Source: Bacteroidaceae bacterium
GTDB taxonomy: Bacteria > Bacteroidota > Bacteroidia > Bacteroidales > Bacteroidaceae
NCBI GenBank assembly: GCA_021443285.1
Contig: JABUUG010000014.1
Span: forward strand, 28,018 to 41,106
DNA: 13,089 bases
Direction: 5' to 3'
Shown here piece by piece: positions 6,776-12,946 of this stretch. Position 1 is the stretch's first letter. Each line of letters opens with the position of its first letter. Both the position numbers and the translations under genes were made by a program. The notes under the pieces were generated by a model. It had not been told where the DNA came from, did no database searches, and saw only the letters and a list, made by a program, of their open reading frames with translations.

Positions 6776-8482
6776 TCAGTTTATGGTTATTTCCACCCTT
6801 ATGGGGAAGAGGTTCAGGCTTCTCACCTCTATTGACTTTGCAATCTCCGTCTCCACCTTCCGGATGTTTTCCTTGAAGTTCGACTGCAGGTATCTGTTGT
6901 CTGTCAGGGAGATTTTCACGAGTATCTCGTACATCGCCTGCCGCCATTCCTTCTGTTTTTCGTGTGTGATGCTTATCCTGTCCACCATGAAGCTGCCTAT
7001 GTCGTAGCGTGTGGTCAGCTCTGTCAGGCAGAAGATGCGTATGTCGGCGGGTGTTACGAGGCGGTTGTGTGTGGCGAGGTGGTATTTCACCAGCTGCTTC
7101 TGGTGGCGGCTGGCGTTCACGGTGTCCTTTCCCGGCACTGGCCTGCCCACCAGCCTTATGCTTTGCTGGTCGATCTCTACGGGAGCGTTGAAGCGCACAT
7201 CACCGTTCAGCGCCTCGTTTATGCTGGCGCCGGAGGTGGTGAGGTAGTCCACGTTCAGCTGTGTGGACTCCGAAATCTTGTTCTGCTGCGAACGGATGGT
7301 CAGATAGACTCCCGGAATAAGGTCGCTGTTCTTCTCTTCCAGGTTCTTTATCAGGCTGTTGAGCAGTATGTTTATGCGGCGTAGGGTGGCGGAGCTGTCC
7401 TGCGTGTTGAACATCTGGTAGGCGTAGAAATCGGAGTTCAGACGGTCTGACAGCGTGTGTATCATGTCGGCGAGGTCGAGCGATGTGAAGCGGTCTGAGC
7501 GGAGGCTCCTCACCTGCACGTCCATCGACTCGAACAGCTGCTCGTCGGATGGCAGCAGGAGGTGCATGAACTGCTTCCTTATCGTCATGCCCTTGCTGTT
7601 CTTTATGTCCGTTATTCGGGCCACGGGTGTGCTTGGCGACAGCACTACCGACTCTATGTCCACGTTGGCGAGCACCATGGTGTTCAGTCTCAGGTCTCTG
7701 GAAGAGAATGAGAACTTGTCTGAGATATTACGGAACTCGAACACGAGTCTCATCTCATAACCGGGTTCCACTCCGTAGTCTGCCTGGTCATAATTGTCGA
7801 AGACGAACACCCTCTGGTTGCAGCGCAGGAACTGGCTGTAGCACAGGTCGATAGAGTTTTGCGTCAGCTTCTGGTTGTATATGCCCACATCTGTGGAGAG
7901 TATCTGCGAGACGGGCAGGTTGAATGAGTCCCAGGGCTTTATCAGTGGCAGTTCCTTGCCGTTGCAGTACACCGTGAGGTCCTCGAAGTCGGTACGGGTG
8001 ATGGCAAACGACATGCCGCTGAGGGAGGTGATGGGCATCGTGGAGTTCAGCGTCACTGTCCAGCGCAGTCCGTCGGTGCGGGTAACACCCTTCAGCGTGG
8101 CGTTCACGACGTTCGTTACGAGTATCGGGCGGAACGATGTCGGCAGACCGTTTATGTTGAACACCTTCTGCTCATCCATCCTTACGGAGTCTATGCCGTC
8201 TATGGCGTTGCACTCTATGACGAGCGATGCGGGCGTTGCCTTCGTGAGATAGTCGGGAACGAGCATCCGCACAAAGTCCTTGACAACATCCTTCTTTATC
8301 TCGTTTATGTCGCGGTCGATGCGGTTCACCTGGTGGGCGATAGCCATGGTGAGCAGTGAGAAGATGGGGTCGTTCTCCATGCCTTCCAGATAGTCGGCGT
8401 GGGGCGAGTTGCGCCAGATGGCGAGTGCCTCGGCAAGCATCTCCTTGGCTCGTTGTCGGGTTTCGTATATGTTCTGGTCCAA
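6776..8482 (-). CDS. tssF: TssF-like T6SS baseplate protein
   Basis: The 568-residue product carries the typical TssF N-terminal region: a helix with ENDPIFSLLTMAIAHQVNRIDRDI (about 36-59), then KDFVRMLVPDYLTKATPASLVIE (68-90), which matches the DPxxERLxEAxAFL ... LYPxYLxPxPS layout of TssF. TssF and TssG form the wedge of the contractile baseplate in the cytoplasm, related to T4 gp6/gp7/gp53. The length is close to the usual 560-620. The start is a TTG at 8482. The frame is closed upstream by a TAA and no ATG lies between, while the first ATG inside is codon 15. The next gene, encoding the Ubl, starts 24 bp downstream. The downstream part is divergent, as usual for Bacteroidetes T6SS. Confidence 0.82.
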   Translation of the reverse strand: MDQNIYETRQRAKEMLAEALAIWRNSPHADYLEGMENDPIFSLLTMAIAHQVNRIDRDINEIKKDVVKDFVRMLVPDYLTKATPASLVIECNAIDGIDSVRMDEQKVFNINGLPTSFRPILVTNVVNATLKGVTRTDGLRWTVTLNSTMPITSLSGMSFAITRTDFEDLTVYCNGKELPLIKPWDSFNLPVSQILSTDVGIYNQKLTQNSIDLCYSQFLRCNQRVFVFDNYDQADYGVEPGYEMRLVFEFRNISDKFSFSSRDLRLNTMVLANVDIESVVLSPSTPVARITDIKNSKGMTIRKQFMHLLLPSDEQLFESMDVQVRSLRSDRFTSLDLADMIHTLSDRLNSDFYAYQMFNTQDSSATLRRINILLNSLIKNLEEKNSDLIPGVYLTIRSQQNKISESTQLNVDYLTTSGASINEALNGDVRFNAPVEIDQQSIRLVGRPVPGKDTVNASRHQKQLVKYHLATHNRLVTPADIRIFCLTELTTRYDIGSFMVDRISITHEKQKEWRQAMYEILVKISLTDNRYLQSNFKENIRKVETEIAKSIEVRSLNLFPIRVEITIN

Positions 8483-8512
8483 AGCGGTGGGGTTTATTCG
8501 GGGTGTTGGTTA

Positions 8513-8531
8513 TTGATTAATCATTAATCAA
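8513..8531. other. Perfect AT-rich palindrome between tssE and tssF
   Basis: TTGATTAAT-C-ATTAATCAA is a 9-bp perfect inverted repeat around one base, in the 72-bp gap upstream of the tssF TTG. It is too AT-rich and has too short a loop for a good terminator. It could be an operator half-site pair or an RNA-processing site. There is no direct evidence of function. Confidence 0.5.
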
Positions 8532-8554
8532 CAAACATTAAAAGTATTGTCCTC

Positions 8555-9004
8555 TTAATTCCATATATTGTATGAAGTGTAGAGGTTGAACTCCGAGTCG
8601 TCGGATTTCTTCTGCGCGTTAATGGTGATGTATATTTTCTTCTCCAGCCTGATGTGCGTCATGGACACCTTCACGTTCGTGAGTCTCGGCTCGTAGCGGT
8701 CGATGGCGCTTTTCAGTTCGGAAGCGAAGGTGTTGATGTTCTTCGACGTGCCGGATATTTTCTCCTTGTAGAGGTAGTTCATGTCGATTTCGGAGTCTGC
8801 CGCCGAGTCGCGTATGGTGCCGTTCTGCTCATCGAAAATCTCGAAGCGCAGGTTGTTGAAGATGAAGCCGAAGTCGGGGTCGGTGATGATCGAGCCTACG
8901 GGAGTCGTTATGAGCAGCTCCAGATTGTCGCGTATTCCCTCGTCCTCAGTGGCGGCGCGCTCCACGCGGTTGTTGCGTATGTCTAATGGCAGGCGGATGT
9001 CCAT
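8555..9004 (-). CDS. tssE: TssE-like (gp25/GPW family) T6SS baseplate protein
   Basis: The 149-residue protein matches the gp25-like fold. It has RDNLELLITTPVGSIITDPDFGF (about 25-47), equivalent to the segment that ends in the PEFG motif of T4 gp25 and TssE, and AIDRYEPRLTNVKV (about 100-113), equivalent to the conserved IxxxEPRL stretch. TssE is the baseplate component that starts sheath assembly, in the cytoplasm. The length is normal for the family. The start ATG at 9004 lies directly after a repeat block that fills the gap to tssK. The order TssK-TssE-TssF supports the assignment. Confidence 0.88.
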   Translation of the reverse strand: MDIRLPLDIRNNRVERAATEDEGIRDNLELLITTPVGSIITDPDFGFIFNNLRFEIFDEQNGTIRDSAADSEIDMNYLYKEKISGTSKNINTFASELKSAIDRYEPRLTNVKVSMTHIRLEKKIYITINAQKKSDDSEFNLYTSYNIWN

Positions 9005-9007
9005 GTT

Positions 9008-9186
9008 TAGTGAATAGTGAATAATGAATAGTGAATAGTTTGCTGCCGCAGCTTTTTAACGAATAGTGAATAATGAATGGTTTGCTATCGCAATGTTTGA
9101 ATATAAACAGCCCCCGTGTTCGGAGCATCAGCTCCGAAAAATCAGCGGTAGCAAACTATTCACTATTCATTATTCACTCTTCGTTA
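9008..9186. repeat. Inverted AGTGAATAATGA-type repeat block between tssK and tssE
   Basis: Two direct units on the plus strand (about 9008-9055 and 9060-9092) read GAATAGTGAATAATGAAT followed by a TTTGCTGCCGC or TTTGCTATCGC end. An inverted unit (9145-9183) reads GCGGTAGCAAACTATTCACTATTC. The block can fold into a long cruciform or RNA hairpin. It fills nearly the whole 184-bp gap and reaches the tssE start and the tssK stop. A related fragment lies at 10461-10490. This looks like a dispersed intergenic repeat and contains no gene. Confidence 0.8.
9119..9138. other. Perfect 8-bp stem-loop in the centre of the tssK-tssE repeat
   Basis: TTCGGAGC-ATCA-GCTCCGAA is a perfect 8-bp stem with a 4-nt loop between the outer repeat arms. 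No T-tract follows it on the minus strand, so it is not a standard intrinsic terminator. It may pause RNA polymerase or stabilise the mRNA. Confidence 0.55.
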
Positions 9187-9188
9187 AT

Positions 9189-10391
9189 TTATATGTCCGG
9201 CATGAACAGGTCTTCCACTTCCTCCTGTTTTATGTGCAGTGCTTCGAAGAGTGCGTCGTAGAGCTTTTGGTAGAGTTCGTCGTACAGCTCCGGATATAGC
9301 TTGTCATGCAGCGCAGGCTCCAGTTCCTCCTTCAGCACGCCATATAGCTTGTCGTGCAGCTCGGTGCGCAGCCTCTCCATTGCCTCGGCGAACTCTGTGG
9401 AAATCCTGTCGTCTATCTGCTGGCGGAACTGTTCGCTCAGCTCTTCCGTTATCTTCGTCTTGAGCTCCTCGTAGAGCGAGTCGTGGATTTTCGGCGTCAG
9501 CTCCGCCTCCACCTCCTCCTTTATCTCGCGCTTCAGCTTTTCGAGGTCTATGCTGTCGTCTACGATTGGGGTGACGTCGAGCTTCGCTATTGCCGAATCC
9601 TGCAGCACATCCACGAAGTCGTAGTAGGTCTCCATATCAACAGTGTACAGCAGCATGTCCATCTTTGTGAAGTCCTCAGGGGCGTTATCCAGAACATGAC
9701 ACTGCAAATGGAGCATGTATTCCTTCAGGAGCATGTACGACATTATCGTAACGTCGAACTCTGTGCACGCCGCCATACGGTTCACGCAGCTTGCAAGCGG
9801 CACGAAGTGCTCTTTGGGCAGGTTCGGGTGTCGCAGTATCTCATGAGCCTTTTCGATGACTCTCTGTATGAGCTGCATTATTCTTTGGTCGCTCTGTGCT
9901 ATAAGGCATGGCGGGATATATTCCTCACAGAAGGTCAGACGGTTGCCGTTCACGTTGATTTTCTTCAGCGGAAGCATAAGGCCCTCTTCGGCTATCACCT
10001 CTCCATACGACAGTATGGCGTACTTATAGGCCGAGCGTGTGTAGGGAAGTCCTTTCGACTCAAATTCTATGGTCTTGTCGCTGACACCCACGCAGAAATA
10101 GTAGTCGCCAGGCATGACGGCGGGGATGTCTATCTCCACCCTTTCGTCTGGATCCACGTTCATTCCGTTGGCAAGTATTGCTGTGCAGCGCAGACGCTCC
10201 ACAATCAGCTTGCCGGCAGAGAAGACAGCGTTGCACTCACATTTCGTGCCGGCCACCAACCCCACCATGCCGTAGTTCGTCAGGTTTGTCAGCGTCACAA
10301 AGCGACGGTTGATGTCGTTGCTCAGGGTCAGTAGAAACTCAGTGGTAAGTTTCGTGCCTGGCTTCCAGTGTAATTTTGCGTTAAGGTCCAA
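9189..10391 (-). CDS. tssK: TssK-like T6SS baseplate protein with C-terminal coiled-coil extension
   Basis: The 400-residue protein opens with LHWKPGTKLTTEFLL (7-21), the divergent form of the TssK start (VxWxEGMxLxPQHF). A beta-rich shell region (about 30-155) and a helical middle (165-265) follow, as in TssK. TssK links the TssFGE wedge to the membrane complex. The last third (about 282-392) is unusual: almost continuous charged helix with repeated ELY, KLY and EEL units such as HDKLYPELYDELYQKLY, expected to form a coiled coil. The start is a TTG at 10391. The frame has an in-frame TGA upstream and no ATG, and an A-rich leader precedes the TTG. The gene is followed by a repeat-filled gap before tssE. 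Assignment rests on the N-terminal motif and the neighbours, because Bacteroidetes TssK proteins are divergent. Confidence 0.75.
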   Translation of the reverse strand: MDLNAKLHWKPGTKLTTEFLLTLSNDINRRFVTLTNLTNYGMVGLVAGTKCECNAVFSAGKLIVERLRCTAILANGMNVDPDERVEIDIPAVMPGDYYFCVGVSDKTIEFESKGLPYTRSAYKYAILSYGEVIAEEGLMLPLKKINVNGNRLTFCEEYIPPCLIAQSDQRIMQLIQRVIEKAHEILRHPNLPKEHFVPLASCVNRMAACTEFDVTIMSYMLLKEYMLHLQCHVLDNAPEDFTKMDMLLYTVDMETYYDFVDVLQDSAIAKLDVTPIVDDSIDLEKLKREIKEEVEAELTPKIHDSLYEELKTKITEELSEQFRQQIDDRISTEFAEAMERLRTELHDKLYGVLKEELEPALHDKLYPELYDELYQKLYDALFEALHIKQEEVEDLFMPDI

Positions 10392-10460
10392 GGTGTATCT
10401 TTTTTTCTTATTTGTTCAATTGTTTCGAGTGTAGAAGGATTTGGGAGGTTAGCTCTAACT

Positions 10461-10490
10461 ATTGCGGCAGCAAACCATTCACTGTTTATT
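10461..10490. repeat. Fragment of the tssK-tssE repeat at the tssG 3' end
   Basis: The plus strand reads GCGGCAGCAAACCATTCACTGTT, close to GCGGTAGCAAACTATTCACTATT at 9145-9167. The fragment includes the tssG stop codon (10486-10488), so the repeat supplies the gene's terminus. The rest of the 94-bp tssG-tssK gap shows only an A-rich leader for tssK. Confidence 0.65.
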
Positions 10491-11244
10491 TTATTCTCGC
10501 ATTGTAGTCAGCATAGCTCTCCTCGCTCACGCCCTCCACCTCTATAGAGAATTTCACGCAGAAGGGTATGAACCATTCGCGCAGGAAGTCCTCCAAAGGC
10601 TGCATCAGGGCGAAGAACTCTTGCAGGGAGTCCTCGTCCATGTCGTTCTTCTCAACCATCATCACCAGCCACATTATCGAGCACTCGTTCGACTCTTCGA
10701 TGCTGTAGTGCCGCTTGTCCATGCGCACAGGCTGTTGTATCATTGTTGAGAGCAGGGAGCACAGCTTGCCGTAGTCGCCCCTTATCATCTCCACAAAGGG
10801 CAGCAGTTTGGCGTAGTTCTTCACAAGAGGGTTCTCTATCTTGTTCAGGTTAATGTCGAACAGTTCGCGCAGCACGATGTTGAGCCTGTCCTCAAGGATA
10901 CGCGTCATCTCACGTTCCACCTTCAGGTTCTCGCGGAAGAGTATGGTGTCGATGGGGCAGAAGAAGCTGCGCAGCATATTCAGCCTTGCGTGCAGCTTCT
11001 CCCACTGGTTCTGGCGGTCGCCCATGCGCAGCAGGTTCTCGCCCCCAATCATGCCTTCCGGCATCAGCGAGAGCACCGAGTCGCGCGAGACGTGAATCTC
11101 GTTTATCTCAGGGAACACATTCAGCACGTCGGCGTTATAGTTACGGTAGAACGTGCCGTCGCAATACACCGCCCAGTCGTCATTCTTCTCCGGGAAGAAC
11201 ATGTTGAGCAGGAATTCCGCCTTTATCTCAGGGATGTATAACAT
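10486..11244 (-). CDS. TssG-like T6SS baseplate protein (tentative)
   Basis: This is the first gene of the operon, coding for 252 residues. There is no signal peptide or membrane segment, so it is cytoplasmic. Recognisable but weak TssG-like traits are a middle helix followed by MIRGDYGKLCSLLSTMIQQPV (about 163-183), comparable to the TssG segment where a short helix precedes a strand ending in a PV pair, and a C-terminal REWFIPFCVKFSIEVEG (about 222-238), like the final strands of the family. TssG forms the wedge with two TssF copies. Position next to tssK, tssE and tssF supports the call. The length is shorter than in proteobacterial TssG (about 300-350), as expected for a reduced Bacteroidetes form. 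It could instead be a Bacteroidetes-specific baseplate accessory protein. The ATG at 11244 is preceded by an untranslated leader of about 75 bp from the predicted promoter. Confidence 0.55.
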   Translation of the reverse strand: MLYIPEIKAEFLLNMFFPEKNDDWAVYCDGTFYRNYNADVLNVFPEINEIHVSRDSVLSLMPEGMIGGENLLRMGDRQNQWEKLHARLNMLRSFFCPIDTILFRENLKVEREMTRILEDRLNIVLRELFDINLNKIENPLVKNYAKLLPFVEMIRGDYGKLCSLLSTMIQQPVRMDKRHYSIEESNECSIMWLVMMVEKNDMDEDSLQEFFALMQPLEDFLREWFIPFCVKFSIEVEGVSEESYADYNARIK

Positions 11245-11324
11245 TCTTTCTGTGAAGTTTTGCCTCTTGCAAGTGTCTGCCAGCCCGCCTTTTGGGGCGT
11301 TTTATGCTCGCACAGTTACGGGCG

Positions 11325-11359
11325 CAAAGTTAGAAACATTTTCAGACTCCCTCTCCAAA
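11325..11359 (-). promoter_or_regulatory. Bacteroidetes-type promoter of the T6SS/Ubl operon
   Basis: On the minus strand TAACTTTG (11332-11325) is a perfect match to the Bacteroidetes -7 box TAnnTTTG. A TTTG at 11359-11356 can act as the -33 box, with a 23-bp gap that is slightly longer than usual. Transcription would begin near 11318, about 75 bp before the tssG-like ATG. The leader contains a short GC-rich stem around 11285-11300. The rest of the 277-bp gap (11245-11521) holds this promoter, the palindrome at 11455-11484 and no gene. Confidence 0.65.
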
Positions 11360-11454
11360 TAAATGATAAATCATACCCTTACCCCCCTAATTGCCGCAAA
11401 AACACTCACTTATGTAGGCAAAAAGCGCTCCTTTACCGCCTTTAGCCATGTTTT

Positions 11455-11484
11455 CCGGCATCCCCTCCCTGAAGGGGATGCCGG
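11455..11484. terminator. Strong hairpin after the flavoprotein gene, possible terminator
   Basis: CCGGCATCCCCT and AGGGGATGCCGG form a perfect 12-bp stem with a 6-nt loop, 38 bp past the flavoprotein stop. On the minus strand the hairpin is followed by AAAACATGG, not a T-run, so it is not a textbook intrinsic terminator. It may stop readthrough by stem strength, protect the 3' end, or be another intergenic repeat. A small TTCCTGAAGGAA palindrome lies beside it at 11499-11510. Confidence 0.45.
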
Positions 11485-11521
11485 CTTGGGGGTCGTGCTT
11501 CCTGAAGGAATTTTCCATTAC

Positions 11522-12139
11522 TTACCTTATATAGTTTGTGGACACAGGCTCTTCCCTTACCGGCAGCTCTGTGCCGCAGAGGTTCTTCAGCATCCATGCC
11601 ATGTTCTGTGCGAGTGTGCGCATGGTCTGCATACCCTCCTCGTCCTGTACAGCCTCGCCGATGGTGCGGCCGTGTACACTGTTCCAGTACTGCGATGAAA
11701 CCACTGGCATGCAGTTGATGGTGAAGTATTTGTTCAGGCGGTCGAAGGTTGCGCTCGCTCCGCCCCTGCGGCATACTGCAACCGATGCGGCGGGCTTGTA
11801 GCGCAGATGCTTGCCGTGGCTGTAGAACAGGCGGTCGAGGAAGGCGCACAGCGCACCGTTGGGGCCGGCATAATAGACGGGAGAACCGACGATGATGCCG
11901 TCGCACTGCTCAACCTTCTTCTCAATGCGCGTCATCACCTCGTCGCGGAACACGCAGTGCCCTTTCTCCTTGCAGCTGCCGCAGGCGGTGCAGCCCTGCA
12001 TAGCCTTGTTGCCAATCCACTCGATGTCTGTCTCAACGCCGCACTCATTCAGTTTGCGTGCCGCCTCGCTCAGTGCGAGAAACGTGTTCCCCTCTTTGCG
12101 GGAACTGCCGTTAATAAGTAATACTCTGTGATTTTCCAT
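11522..12139 (-). CDS. Iron-sulfur flavoprotein / NADPH-dependent FMN reductase family
   Basis: I chose the ATG at 12139 because the frame continues upstream only into non-conserved sequence and MENHRVLLINGSSRKEGNT gives the family N-terminus. The 205-residue protein has the flavodoxin-like FMN phosphate loop GSSRKEGNT (11-19) and the second FMN site GSPVYYAGPNG (85-95). A compact cysteine cluster, C50-x2-C53-x2-C56-x5-C62, is typical of iron-sulfur flavoproteins that pass electrons between a 4Fe-4S cluster and FMN. It acts in the cytoplasm. The physiological partner is unknown, and roles in oxidative stress or quinone/disulfide reduction are known for relatives. It appears separate from the T6SS operon, since a hairpin and a new promoter lie between them. 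Confidence 0.85.
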   Translation of the reverse strand: MENHRVLLINGSSRKEGNTFLALSEAARKLNECGVETDIEWIGNKAMQGCTACGSCKEKGHCVFRDEVMTRIEKKVEQCDGIIVGSPVYYAGPNGALCAFLDRLFYSHGKHLRYKPAASVAVCRRGGASATFDRLNKYFTINCMPVVSSQYWNSVHGRTIGEAVQDEEGMQTMRTLAQNMAWMLKNLCGTELPVREEPVSTNYIR

Positions 12140-12201
12140 AGCTCTATGTTTTTGAAATGTTTCTCCCTGATGATTGTGATGCCCTCTAACTTCCACTGGT
12201 T

Positions 12202-12218
12202 AAGCCTGTTATAGGCTT
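12202..12218. other. Small hairpin in the flavoprotein leader region
   Basis: AAGCCT-GTTAT-AGGCTT forms a 6-bp stem in the 130-bp gap between the helicase remnant and the flavoprotein gene. There is no T-tract on the minus strand. The gap must also hold the flavoprotein promoter. A TTTG at about 12233-12236 on the minus strand may be part of it, but no convincing TAnnTTTG was found. Confidence 0.35.
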
Positions 12219-12269
12219 TATGCTTTAACTAACCAAATTCGGAAAACAGATTTGCCACTTGTTTCCCCT

Positions 12270-12929
12270 TCAAGAGATAGTAAACCTTGTTTTTTCTTTC
12301 GTTTTCTCCACATCGGGCATTGTTTCGAGGTGTTTTCTCAGTTTGGCGTCGCCCCAGTCGAGTTTCACGGCAGTTTTGAGCTTGGCTGTGGAGATTTTCT
12401 CCACATTATTTAGGACTTCCATGATAGATGCATTTATGCGTTCTACCTCTTTTTGCTCAGGTGTTTTCAGGTCTTCTTGCGAAAGGGAAACTGCAGCTCC
12501 CTGAGAATTAACAGGTTTTGCTCCCTTTTGTATAAGTGTCTCATCGCGGCCTCAATCCACGTGCTGTTCTCCTGACGTTCTGGCGCAATGTACATTATCT
12601 TTATCTTGCCGTCCAAGGCACGCTGAATGGTTGGGTCGTTCTCCTCGGCTGCTTGCTCGGAATTGATGTATGCAGCGGAAATGCCTTTCTCACAGAGGTT
12701 GCGCACTTGGTCGCGCATGAGTGCGATGAGGGGAGAAAAGATGACTGTCATACCAGGGAATTGCGTTGCAGTAAACTGGTAACATAATGATTTACCCAAG
12801 CCGGTACGCTCAATCATAAGGATGCGTTCCCCACGAAGAATGCGCTCAATAGCAGTCCACTGCTCATCGTAAAAAACGGTCTATACCGAATATCCTTTTC
12901 AGTTCTGTTTCCGCCTCATGTCTTGTCAT
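12270..12929 (-). pseudogene. RecQ-family DNA helicase remnant, frameshifted and internally deleted
   Basis: From the ATG at 12929 the frame reads MTRHEAETELKRIFGIDR and then stops at 12864, after a run of six T (six A at 12871-12876 on the plus strand). With one T fewer it continues YDEQWTAIERILRGERILMIERTGLGKSLCYQ, where TGLGKS is the Walker A motif of RecQ helicases. Then come FSPLIALMRDQV (motif Ia) and MYIAPER. After STWIEAAMR (about 12540) this frame gives only unrelated residues to a stop at 12467. The sensible reading switches back to the first frame, with an acidic, helix-rich tail containing KLDWGDAKLRKHLETMP, ending TGA at 12270. The DExH box and motifs III-VI of a normal 600+ residue helicase are missing. 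So both ends of one gene seem fused by an internal deletion, plus two frameshifts. That the tail comes from the same gene is an inference. Confidence 0.75.
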
Positions 12930-12946
12930 TCCTGGTGGGTTCTATA

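Noticed and set aside
9354..10334. Plus-strand open frame of 326 residues
   Set aside because: It lies antisense to tssK, its composition (Val, His, Leu, Arg, Tyr rich) is typical of reverse-strand shadows, and it has no recognisable motif.
11455..11484. Confident intrinsic terminator call
   Set aside because: The stem is perfect, but no T-tract follows on the transcribed strand, so it is listed only as a possible terminator.
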